Source: Planctomycetota bacterium (GTDB lineage Bacteria; Planctomycetota; UBA1135; UBA2386). From it: 6,166 nucleotides of DNA. Position numbers and translations under genes: made by a program. Shown here one piece after another: positions 1 through 6,166 of the stretch. How positions within the stretch are numbered: the stretch's first letter is position 1; the number at the start of each line of letters is the position of its first letter. The notes beneath the pieces are model-generated. The model was not told the origin of the DNA. It saw nothing but the letters and a program-made list of their open reading frames with translations, and searched no databases. The stretch lies in assembly GCA_020425915.1 (NCBI GenBank), contig JAGQQZ010000272.1, forward strand, positions 1 to 6,166. The letters run 5' to 3'.

Positions 1-334
1 AGCCATCGAAAACCAGCATCGAGAAAATTGACGCGACCGACCCTCTCATGGAAGGGCGGGGCGACGGAGCGCCAAGGGGCGAAAGTGGGTCTCCTCGAAC
101 GTGGTTTCGGAGCGCGCGGGGAGCGGTGGCGGGCGCCCGCCGCGAATGAGGATGAGCGCGCCCCCGTTTGCCCTTGATCCCGAGCGCTCGCGAGCCGGAC
201 GCGCCGCCAAGGCACCACACCAACTCGAAGCCGACGCGACCCGCCCCCAGAATCCCGCGCGACCCCTTGATTCGCCCTGCCCGGGCTCTAACATCCTCCG
301 CCCTTCCTGACCGAACTTCCGCCCAGATCCACAC
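1..334. other. Upstream region with no supportable gene
   Basis: I see no convincing gene in this stretch. The first 45 bases are less GC-rich than the rest and could be the tail of a gene lying left of the window, but each frame either stops early or lacks any recognisable protein. The region contains a perfect 14-nt palindrome at 128-141, two overlapping 10-nt palindromes at 181-190 and 186-195, and a plausible promoter at 267-294. It most likely serves as the 5' regulatory region of the rplU cluster. No known ribosomal-protein leader structure could be recognised by eye. Confidence 0.5.
267..294 (+). promoter_or_regulatory. Candidate sigma-70-type promoter for rplU-rpmA-obgE
   Basis: A -35-like TTGATT (267-272) and a -10-like TAACAT (289-294) are separated by 16 bases. 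Each matches four of six consensus positions. Transcription would begin near base 301, giving a leader of roughly 30 bases before the rplU start at 335. The placement in front of a highly expressed ribosomal-protein cluster fits. The consensus of this lineage is unknown, and short matches of this kind occur by chance. Confidence 0.4.
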
Positions 335-649
335 ATGATCGCCGTTCTCGACGACCGCAACGTCCAGCATCGCGTCTCCGCCGGTGACCGGGTGCTCATC
401 GACCTCAACGCCGACCTCACGGTCGGGGACTCGGTGACGTTCGACAAGGTCCGTCTCGTGACCGGCGACGCCATGAAGATCGGTACCCCGTTCGTCGATG
501 GCGCGACGATCACCGCGAAGGTGACGCGCCAGGACGTCATGGGTCCGAAGCTGATCGTGGCGAAGTTCCGGCGTCGCAAGAACTACCGTCGTCGGACCGG
601 TTTCCGCGCGCGCTTCACCGAAGTTCAGATCGAGTCGATCAACGCCTGA
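335..649 (+). CDS. rplU: 50S ribosomal protein L21
   Basis: This is bacterial ribosomal protein L21 (bL21), a component of the large subunit that binds 23S rRNA. The 104-residue product is the usual length for the family. The C-terminal half carries the L21 signature: a KVGTP-like stretch (KIGTPFVDGA, residues 49-58), then the basic rRNA-binding segment with RRRKNYRRRTGFR (about residues 79-91) and a final TEVQIESI strand. The N-terminus reads MIAVLDDRNVQHRVSAGD, where most bacteria have a GGKQ-type loop; planctomycete-like L21 proteins also depart there. The ATG at 335 fits the family N-terminus, although no clear Shine-Dalgarno sequence precedes it. rpmA follows after 13 bases, the near-universal bacterial arrangement, so the two are very probably co-transcribed. 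Identification is secure; the lineage remark is inference. Confidence 0.97.
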   Translation: MIAVLDDRNVQHRVSAGDRVLIDLNADLTVGDSVTFDKVRLVTGDAMKIGTPFVDGATITAKVTRQDVMGPKLIVAKFRRRKNYRRRTGFRARFTEVQIESINA

Positions 650-654
650 GAGGT
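648..654 (+). promoter_or_regulatory. Ribosome binding site of rpmA
   Basis: GAGAGGT overlaps the rplU stop codon and lies 8 bases before the rpmA ATG. It is the clearest Shine-Dalgarno in the ribosomal part of the window, and its overlap with the rplU stop suggests translational coupling between L21 and L27. Confidence 0.65.
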
Positions 655-662
655 ATCCGGCA

Positions 663-911
663 ATGGCACACAAGAAGGGTCAAGGTTCGACTCGCAACGG
701 TCGCGACAGCAACGCTCAGCACCGCGGCGTCAAGCGGTTCGGTGGGCAGTCGGTGACCGCCGGCACGATCATCGTGCGGCAGTGCGGTACGCGCTTCCGC
801 CCCGGCCTCAATGTCAAGGCCGGCAAGGACTACACCCTGTTCGCGCTGTGTGACGGCGTCGTCCGGTTCCAGGAGAACCGGCGCGTGCACGTCGACCCGG
901 CCGCGAACTGA
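663..911 (+). CDS. rpmA: 50S ribosomal protein L27
   Basis: This is bacterial ribosomal protein L27 (bL27), whose flexible N-terminus reaches toward the peptidyl-transferase centre of the large subunit. The 82-residue product is near the short end of the family. It starts directly with the mature sequence MAHKKGQGSTRNGRDSNAQ, with no N-terminal extension of the kind that the protease Prp removes in Firmicutes. Further conserved blocks are GVKRFGGQ (residues 22-29), the IIVRQCGTRFRPG stretch (36-48) and the DYTLFALCDGVVRF core (56-69). The gene sits 13 bases after rplU and 24 bases before obgE. Its stop codon lies within the 5' arm of a GC-rich hairpin. Identification is secure. Confidence 0.97.
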   Translation: MAHKKGQGSTRNGRDSNAQHRGVKRFGGQSVTAGTIIVRQCGTRFRPGLNVKAGKDYTLFALCDGVVRFQENRRVHVDPAAN

Positions 912-928
912 CGCGCGCCCGGCGCGTC
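910..928 (+). promoter_or_regulatory. GC-rich hairpin between rpmA and obgE
   Basis: GACGCGC (910-916) pairs perfectly with GCGCGTC (922-928) around a 5-base loop, giving a 7-bp stem. The 5' arm overlaps the rpmA stop codon TGA (909-911), and the 3' arm ends 7 bases before the obgE GTG, covering where a Shine-Dalgarno would sit. There is no T-tract after it, so it is not a typical intrinsic terminator. It could limit obgE translation unless a ribosome finishing rpmA opens it, or it could mark mRNA processing. The pairing is seen directly; the role is inferred. Confidence 0.45.
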
Positions 929-935
929 GAGAATC

Positions 936-1922
936 GTGTTCGTCGACGAGTACGATTGCACGGTTCGAGGCGGCAAGGGGGGAGACGGCTGCGTTTCGTT
1001 CCGGCGCGAGAAGTTCGTTCCGCGGGGCGGGCCGGACGGCGGCGACGGTGGACGTGGTGGAGACGTCGTCCTCGTCGCATCGACCGGTGAGAACACGCTG
1101 TTCCACCTCGTCGGCAAGCCGCTCTACGAGGCTCGCAAGGGCCAGCCAGGTACGCCGTCGAACTGCACCGGAGCGAGTGCGGCGCCACTCGAACTCCGAG
1201 TTCCGATCGGCACTCTGGTGATCGATGCCGAACGGGGGAACACGCTGCGCGACCTCGGCGAGGACGGGGAGCGGTTCGTCGTCGCGCGTGGTGGTCACGG
1301 CGGGCGCGGCAATCAGCGATTCGCGACGTCCACCAATCGCGCCCCGCGAGAGCACGAGGAGGGGACCCCCGGTGAGGAGCGCCGCATCCGGCTGAGTCTC
1401 AAGCTGATCGCCGACGTCGGCCTCGTCGGGCTGCCGAACGCGGGCAAGTCGACGCTGCTCGCGACGCTCTCGCGCGCGCGTCCCAAGGTGGCCGACTATC
1501 CCTTCACGACCCTCGAGCCGAGCCTCGGCATCGTCCCGATCTCGCTCGACGCAGCGCTCGTCGTCGCCGACATCCCCGGACTGATCGAGGGAGCGCACGA
1601 AGGCAAGGGGCTCGGCGACAAGTTCCTCAAGCACGTCGAACGCACGCGAGCGCTCCTGCACCTCGTCGACTGTTCGTCGACCGCGCTCGAGACTCCCGAG
1701 GACGCCTATCGCGTCATTCGCGCCGAGCTCGCGGGCTACTCGGAGGAACTCGCGAGCCGCCCGGCTCTGGTTGTCGCGACGAAGGTCGAGGACGACGAAT
1801 CCGCGCGTCGGGCGGACGACTTCGAGGCGGCGATCGGCGTGCCGGTCTGCCGGATCTCCGCGGCGATGCGTAGCGGGCTGGACGCGATGCTCGCCCGGAT
1901 TCGCGAACTCGCCGGTCGCTGA
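936..1922 (+). CDS. obgE: Obg family GTPase (ribosome assembly)
   Basis: ObgE/CgtA is an essential GTPase that binds the 50S subunit late in assembly and is linked to stringent control. The N-terminal Obg fold (about residues 1-155) shows the glycine-rich FRREKFVPRGGPDGGDGGRG block (22-41) and GGHGGRGN. The GTPase domain follows: G1 GLPNAGKS (165-172, with Leu where Phe is usual), a G2 threonine in DYPFTTLEPSLG (about 191-192), G3 DIPG (212-215), and G5 SAA (308-310). G4 is unusual: it reads T-K-V-E (282-285) rather than N-K-x-D. The protein is 328 residues and ends shortly after the GTPase domain, so it lacks the extra C-terminal domain of the longer Obg proteins. The GTG start at 936 gives MFVDEYDCTVRGGKGGDGC, which matches the family start. 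It lies 24 bases after rpmA, the classic arrangement. Confidence 0.96.
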   Translation: MFVDEYDCTVRGGKGGDGCVSFRREKFVPRGGPDGGDGGRGGDVVLVASTGENTLFHLVGKPLYEARKGQPGTPSNCTGASAAPLELRVPIGTLVIDAERGNTLRDLGEDGERFVVARGGHGGRGNQRFATSTNRAPREHEEGTPGEERRIRLSLKLIADVGLVGLPNAGKSTLLATLSRARPKVADYPFTTLEPSLGIVPISLDAALVVADIPGLIEGAHEGKGLGDKFLKHVERTRALLHLVDCSSTALETPEDAYRVIRAELAGYSEELASRPALVVATKVEDDESARRADDFEAAIGVPVCRISAAMRSGLDAMLARIRELAGR

Positions 1923-2045
1923 GCGCGCGATAGACCCCGTGGCGTGGGGCGTTCCGACGATCGGGAGGCGTGACCGGTCGGGTGCCGTTCCGGGTGCAAG
2001 CTATGGGGGGCATTGCGCCGATAGGGGGAGCAGGAGAACGAACCG
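1923..2045. other. Spacer between obgE and the PilT/PilU-type gene
   Basis: These 123 bases carry no gene. No hairpin followed by a T-tract is visible, so no intrinsic terminator for the obgE transcript could be assigned. The right end is purine-rich and holds the ribosome binding site of the next gene. A promoter for the ATPase gene may lie here, but no pair of -35 and -10 boxes stands out. Confidence 0.5.
2032..2036 (+). promoter_or_regulatory. Ribosome binding site of the PilT/PilU-type gene
   Basis: AGGAG lies 9 bases before the GTG at 2046, with a second purine run AGGGGGAG at 2023-2030. This supports GTG at 2046 as the start. The resulting N-terminus (MSQPILEDYLAVMVKEGASDLIL) has the length expected for PilT-family proteins. 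Confidence 0.7.
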
Positions 2046-3140
<1,095 letters not shown>

Positions 3141-3262
3141 CGGGCGGCGTCGGTTCGAGGATCGGATTCGGCCAGGAATCGGTTCCGTTCGGCGGGAATA
3201 TCCGGTTGCGGGCGGTCGTCCTGACCCGTCCGAGCCGCTAGACTCCGCTGCGCAAGACCGTC
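3141..3262. other. Spacer before the PDZ protein gene
   Basis: These 122 bases have no gene. A -10-like TAGACT (3239-3244) lies 18 bases before the next ATG, but no -35 box sits at a normal distance: CTGACC at 3221 is 12 bases away and TTGCGG at 3206 is 27. A promoter for the downstream group of genes is possible but not demonstrated. A 5-bp inverted repeat (GATTC 3165-3169, GAATC 3176-3180) is too weak to call a terminator. Confidence 0.4.
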
Positions 3263-4468
3263 ATGAAGCTTCCGATCAACCAGCTCCTCTACGTCGCGAT
3301 CGCCGGCCTGCTCGGCGGCAGTGCGTGGCAGTTCTACGAGACCTGGAAGGAGATTCGGAAGGAGGATGCCCGCGCCGAGCAGCGGCAGCGCGAGGCGAGC
3401 GACACCTGCAAGCTACGCCTCGAGAAGGGGCGGAGTCTCAACGTCGTGTCGAAGGGGCCGAACTACGCCGAGAACCAGCCCTGGGATCACTTCAAGGACG
3501 CGAACCTGATCGGCAAGCTGCCGCCGCCGCCGCCGAAGCCGATCGATCCCGAAGAGCAGAAGAAGCCCGAGAAGCCACCGGAGACGCCGCTCGAGGACAT
3601 CTGCGCGATCGTCTGCCTGGTGTTCCAGGAAGACCAGTCGATGGCGATCCTGCGCTACCAGGAGACCTCGAACGTCGAGCCCCCCGAAGAGATCCTCGAG
3701 GCCTTCTCGCCGCCCGATACGGTCACTCCTACTCCTCGGACCAACAACAAGAACAGGCGCAACGCGGGCAAGGTCAAGACGGCTCGGCCGATCGCGCGTG
3801 CGATGCCGACGACCCGGGTCGGAGGCTTCGTTCAGACGCTCCGCCTCGAGGACAATCTCTGGCCGCCCTACGATCACATCAAGCTCGTCGCGATCGACGG
3901 CTACGCGGAGTTCGCGGAGTTCTCGCGGACGGCAGAGGATGGTTCCGAGTCGGCCCCCGAGAGGCTCTATCGCGACGAACTCGGTTTGTCCCAGGCGGTG
4001 ATGGAGCGTCTCCACGAGGAGGGCTACACGCGCGGTTCGAAGCCACGCTCGGTGAATCCGGAGACCTCGCCCGAGGAGATCCCGGAAGGCCTGTTCGGGA
4101 TCTGGGCCGGTGGCGACGACACCAAGCGGATCAACGGCGACTTCCACATCGGCCGTCGGGAGTGGAAGGACTGGAACGAGGATTCGAACCGGATCTTCAA
4201 CCGCGAACTCCAGACCAAGAGCTACTCGGGTCGGAACGGTGTCTCCGGTGTGCAGATCACCAAGGTCAGCGAGCGCTTCCAGCAGTTCGGAGTGCAGGCC
4301 GGAGACGTCATCGTCTCCGTGAACGGCGAGCCCGTGCGCTCGAAGGCGCAGGCGATCACGGTTGGCAAGCGGTTGTACAAGCGCGGCGTGCGCACCTTCA
4401 ACGTGGTGTTCCTGAGCCGTGGCGCCGAGGTCACGCGCACCTACGTCGCGCCGGACCAAGGGCGCTGA
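3263..4468 (+). CDS. Membrane-anchored PDZ protein, GspC-like
   Basis: The product is a 401-residue protein with a type II secretion GspC-like layout. A short basic N-terminus leads into one hydrophobic segment (about residues 7-25), so the rest should lie outside the cytoplasm. A charged helical stretch (26-46) follows, then a proline-rich linker with five consecutive prolines (87-91) and several PEKP-type repeats to about 109. A compact beta-rich segment (111-134, ICAIVCLVF then SMAILRY) resembles the homology region of GspC, which contacts the secretin. A basic linker (about 160-180) and a second beta-rich region (187-220) come next, and the C-terminus is a PDZ domain (about 326-397) with the FGVQAGDVIVSVNGEPV ligand-groove core. 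GspC carries inner-membrane energy coupling to the secretin; that role is inference here. No catalytic serine protease domain is present, so a DegP-type protease is excluded. Overall similarity to GspC is weak, and no other gsp gene is visible in the window. Confidence 0.6.
   Translation: MKLPINQLLYVAIAGLLGGSAWQFYETWKEIRKEDARAEQRQREASDTCKLRLEKGRSLNVVSKGPNYAENQPWDHFKDANLIGKLPPPPPKPIDPEEQKKPEKPPETPLEDICAIVCLVFQEDQSMAILRYQETSNVEPPEEILEAFSPPDTVTPTPRTNNKNRRNAGKVKTARPIARAMPTTRVGGFVQTLRLEDNLWPPYDHIKLVAIDGYAEFAEFSRTAEDGSESAPERLYRDELGLSQAVMERLHEEGYTRGSKPRSVNPETSPEEIPEGLFGIWAGGDDTKRINGDFHIGRREWKDWNEDSNRIFNRELQTKSYSGRNGVSGVQITKVSERFQQFGVQAGDVIVSVNGEPVRSKAQAITVGKRLYKRGVRTFNVVFLSRGAEVTRTYVAPDQGR
3521..3535 (+). 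repeat. CCG x5 microsatellite in the PDZ protein gene
   Basis: Five perfect CCG triplets encode Pro87-Pro91 in the periplasmic linker. Triplet slippage here would change linker length by whole prolines without breaking the frame. Confidence 0.8.
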
Positions 4469-4493
4469 GCGTGCCGCGTTGAACGCCGCGCGC

Positions 4494-5219
4494 GTGCTGA
4501 CCGTCGACCGCGGCAACACGACGCTCGACTGTAGGCTCGGGTCGGGGGGCAGTGCGGTGCGCGACCGGCTGGAGCCGACCGAGCGGGCACTCGTCGAATT
4601 CGTTGGCAGTCGGCCGCTCGACGTCGTCGTCGCTGCGAGCGTCGTGGATCGGGGCGACGACGAGTTGGCGTCGTTCTGTCGCCAGCGCGGCATCCCACTG
4701 CTGCGCGCCGGTGTCGAGTTGCCATGTCCGTTCCCGACGGGATACCGCGATGTGGCGGAGCTCGGAGTCGATCGCTGGGTGGGTGCGTTCGCTGCACGAG
4801 AGGTTCACGGACCGTGCGTCGTCGTCGATGCCGGGACCGCGGTCACGGTCGACGCGATCGACGGTGACCGCTTCTTCGCTGGGGTGATCGCGCCGGGACT
4901 GGCGACGGCGAGCGCGGGCCTCGTGCAGCGCGCGCCGCGTCTCCCGCTCGCGGATCTCGACGCCGGCTCCGTCGAGCTGCCGAGCGCGTCACCGACGCAG
5001 TCGGTGACCGCCGGGGCGTTGCTCGGCTTCGCGGCGATGGTCGACGGGCTCGTCTCGCGCGTGCGGGCGGCCGCTCGGATCGCTTCCGGGATCGTCGTGT
5101 TGACCGGAGGCGATGCCGACCGGATCGTGCGGCACTCCGAGACGGCATTCGAGCACGAGCCCGACCTCGTGCACGCAGGTCTGACATGGTTGTTCCAGCG
5201 TCGCGATTCGTCGTCCTGA
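4494..5219 (+). CDS. coaX: Type III pantothenate kinase
   Basis: CoaX phosphorylates pantothenate with ATP, the first committed step of coenzyme A synthesis, in the cytoplasm. It is an ASKHA-fold enzyme unrelated to the CoaA type. Visible motifs, numbered from the GTG at 4494, are the first phosphate loop DRGNT (5-9), LGVDR (90-94) with the likely catalytic Asp93, the second phosphate loop DAGTAVT (112-118), the GVIAPG turn (130-135), and a late VLTGGDADRI segment. The 241-residue length is normal. The start is chosen by homology because family members begin just before the first strand (MLTVDRGNT). In-frame alternatives are TTG at 4479 and GTG at 4419, the latter overlapping the PDZ gene by 50 bases. 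No good Shine-Dalgarno distinguishes them. The gene lies 25 bases after the PDZ gene, and its last 34 bases overlap the next gene. Confidence 0.9.
   Translation: MLTVDRGNTTLDCRLGSGGSAVRDRLEPTERALVEFVGSRPLDVVVAASVVDRGDDELASFCRQRGIPLLRAGVELPCPFPTGYRDVAELGVDRWVGAFAAREVHGPCVVVDAGTAVTVDAIDGDRFFAGVIAPGLATASAGLVQRAPRLPLADLDAGSVELPSASPTQSVTAGALLGFAAMVDGLVSRVRAAARIASGIVVLTGGDADRIVRHSETAFEHEPDLVHAGLTWLFQRRDSSS
5176..5180 (+). promoter_or_regulatory. Ribosome binding site of the MnmE-like gene
   Basis: CAGGT inside the end of coaX lies 5 bases before the ATG at 5186. Its position within coaX implies translational coupling and supports the overlapping start. Confidence 0.4.
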
Positions 5220-6166
5220 CGCCCGCCGGTGCCGGCGGAGTGGCTGTGGTCGCGGTGATCGGCGACGACCGTCACGAGGTCGCGGCGAGCGTGCTGCGGA
5301 CGACCGGGGGGCGTCGAGCGCTTCGCCCCGACGTCGTGCCCCGACTGGCCGAACTCTGGGTCGACGGGGAGTGCATCGACCAGGTCCTCGCGGTGGATCG
5401 TCCGGAACTGGCGCAGGTCGAGATCCATGCGCACGGCTCGGCCGCCGTCCTCGATCGGCTCGGAGTCGAACGCATTCGGACCGCATCCGCTGCGCGTCGC
5501 CTGCTGCTCGGAGCACTCTCCGATTCGCAGTTGGCGCTCGCGTTCGAGCAGCTCGACGAGCCGTGGTCGCGATTCGTCGCCGGCCTCGGCGAGTTGGATG
5601 CCGAGCGTCGTCGGGCGGCGATCCTCGCGGCGCAGGAGAGGTCTCGCACCGCGATGGCCATCGCGACGCCGTGTCGGGTGGTGATCTGTGGTGCGCAGAA
5701 CGCAGGCAAGTCCAGCTTGATGAATCGACTCCTGTTCCGCGAGCGTGCTCTGGCAGGTCGCCAGGCCGGTCTGACGCGTGACCCGGTCCGCGAGTCGACG
5801 GTGCTGGACGGCTACCCGTACGAGCTCGTCGATACCGCGGGCGAAGGCGAAACGCTCGATCCCGTCGACGTGGAGGCGATCCGTCGCGCTCGCGCCGAGC
5901 GCGCTCGCGCCGAATTGCGGATCCTCGTCGTGGACGGCGCTCGCGGACCCGATGCGACCGATCGGGAGCTGCTCGTCGCGCCGTGCCTCGTGGTTTGGAA
6001 CAAGTCCGACCTCGGAACGTGCGGAACCCGGCTCCTCGAGTTCGAACCGGCGGTCTCCGTCTCGTGCCTCGATCCGGCCGGCGCGCCGGATGTTCGTGCG
6101 CGGGTGGGGGCGGCACTGCGCGAGCTGAGAGCGCTGCCGGTCGCGGGCCCGGTCGGCGGCCCGGCA
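5186..6166 (+). CDS. MnmE/TrmE-like GTPase, shortened, 3' end outside window
   Basis: This frame stays open for 327 codons to the window edge, so the C-terminus is missing. The start aligns with MnmE, the GTPase that with MnmG modifies uridine 34 of certain tRNAs. Residues 12-22 (TPAGAGGVAVV) match the N-terminal TPPGRGG block, but the arginine is Ala16. IDQVLAV and VEIHAHG follow, the latter matching the MnmE HGG region. The GTPase domain is intact: G1 GAQNAGKSS (169-177), G2 GLTRD (195-199), G3 DTAG (216-219), G4 NKSD (272-275), and a G5 with SC (293-294). G1 comes at 169, about 50 residues earlier than in E. coli MnmE. The PGEF..RAF..GK.DL.QAEA segment of the helical domain is absent. Whether the C-terminal cysteine motif (FCIGK in E. 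coli) exists cannot be seen. It may be a lineage-specific MnmE or a paralogue with another role. It overlaps coaX by 34 bases. Confidence 0.8.
   Translation, partial: MVVPASRFVVLTPAGAGGVAVVAVIGDDRHEVAASVLRTTGGRRALRPDVVPRLAELWVDGECIDQVLAVDRPELAQVEIHAHGSAAVLDRLGVERIRTASAARRLLLGALSDSQLALAFEQLDEPWSRFVAGLGELDAERRRAAILAAQERSRTAMAIATPCRVVICGAQNAGKSSLMNRLLFRERALAGRQAGLTRDPVRESTVLDGYPYELVDTAGEGETLDPVDVEAIRRARAERARAELRILVVDGARGPDATDRELLVAPCLVVWNKSDLGTCGTRLLEFEPAVSVSCLDPAGAPDVRARVGAALRELRALPVAGPVGGPA
5885..5914 (+). repeat. 15-bp tandem duplication in the MnmE-like gene
   Basis: Two adjacent 15-base units (5885-5899 and 5900-5914) differ only at their last base and encode RARAE twice (residues 234-243). 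They lie between G3 and the next beta strand and keep the reading frame. Confidence 0.8.

Noticed and set aside
1..149. Possible tail of a gene entering from the left
   Set aside because: A frame starting at base 3 begins with a reasonable-looking peptide and stops at about 149, but codon use degrades after about 60 bases and nothing is recognisable. Too little is present to support a feature.
46..579. Antisense open frame of 177 codons covering the upstream region and rplU
   Set aside because: It runs opposite most of rplU, and its translation is Arg/Ser/Pro-rich with no family resemblance.
639..1661. Long antisense open frame opposite rpmA and obgE (340 codons)
   Set aside because: It lies opposite securely identified genes. 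The sequence is Arg/Ala/Asp-rich with no recognisable domain, as expected when high GC removes stop codons from shadow frames.
1923..1990. Terminator after obgE
   Set aside because: Short complementary runs (CCCC/GGGG, CCGA/TCGG) form at most 4-bp stems and no T-tract follows.
3165..3180. Inverted repeat GATTC/GAATC after the PilT/PilU-type gene as a terminator
   Set aside because: The stem has only 5 bp, is not GC-rich, and no T-tract follows.
3239..3244. TAGACT as the -10 box of a promoter for the PDZ gene
   Set aside because: No -35 element lies at 15-19 bases. The nearest candidates are 12 and 27 bases away.
3325..4482. Second plus-strand open frame of 385 codons inside the PDZ gene
   Set aside because: It is the +2 shadow of the PDZ gene, Arg/Gly/Asp-rich with no domain. 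The GspC-like frame has a membrane segment and a PDZ domain.
3413..4693. Antisense open frame of 426 codons across the PDZ gene and the start of coaX
   Set aside because: It is low-complexity, rich in Arg, Leu and Val, with no domain. It overlaps two plus-strand genes with clear motifs and is best explained as a GC-driven shadow.

Overview
The window is GC-rich DNA, dense with genes and coding entirely on the + strand. It holds seven protein genes, and nearly all codons end in G or C. The core is the conserved cluster rplU-rpmA-obgE: ribosomal proteins L21 and L27, then the ribosome-assembly GTPase Obg. It is followed by a PilT/PilU-type motor ATPase, a membrane-anchored PDZ protein with a GspC-like layout, a type III pantothenate kinase (coaX), and a shortened MnmE-like GTPase that runs off the right end. 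No tRNA, rRNA, insertion sequence, CRISPR array or phage gene was seen.

The organism is a high-GC bacterium. A planctomycete-type lineage is my best guess, with moderate to low confidence. Three things point there: an L21 without the usual GGKQ-type N-terminal loop, start codons that often lack a clear Shine-Dalgarno sequence (obgE, pilT/pilU and coaX all appear to start with GTG), and a short MnmE-like GTPase beside coaX. A myxobacterial or other deltaproteobacterial-like lineage cannot be excluded without a phylogeny.

Layout: 1-334 is an upstream region with no supportable gene. It holds a 14-nt palindrome and a plausible promoter ending about 40 bases before rplU. Bases 335-1922 are rplU, rpmA and obgE, separated by 13 and 24 bases, so probably one transcript. 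A 7-bp GC hairpin overlaps the rpmA stop codon and ends just before the obgE start. Bases 1923-2045 are a spacer with a good ribosome binding site for the ATPase gene (2046-3140). After another 122-base spacer come the PDZ/GspC-like gene (3263-4468), coaX (about 4494-5219) and the MnmE-like gene (5186 to the window end). The last three are tightly packed or overlapping and are probably co-transcribed.

Functional themes: ribosome assembly (L21, L27, Obg, possibly the MnmE-like GTPase), type IV pilus or type II secretion machinery (the ATPase and the GspC-like protein), and coenzyme A synthesis (coaX). Most of this is housekeeping. The points most worth a second look are the reduced MnmE-like GTPase, the divergent GspC-like protein next to a retraction-type ATPase, the unusual G4 motif of Obg, and the hairpin between rpmA and obgE.
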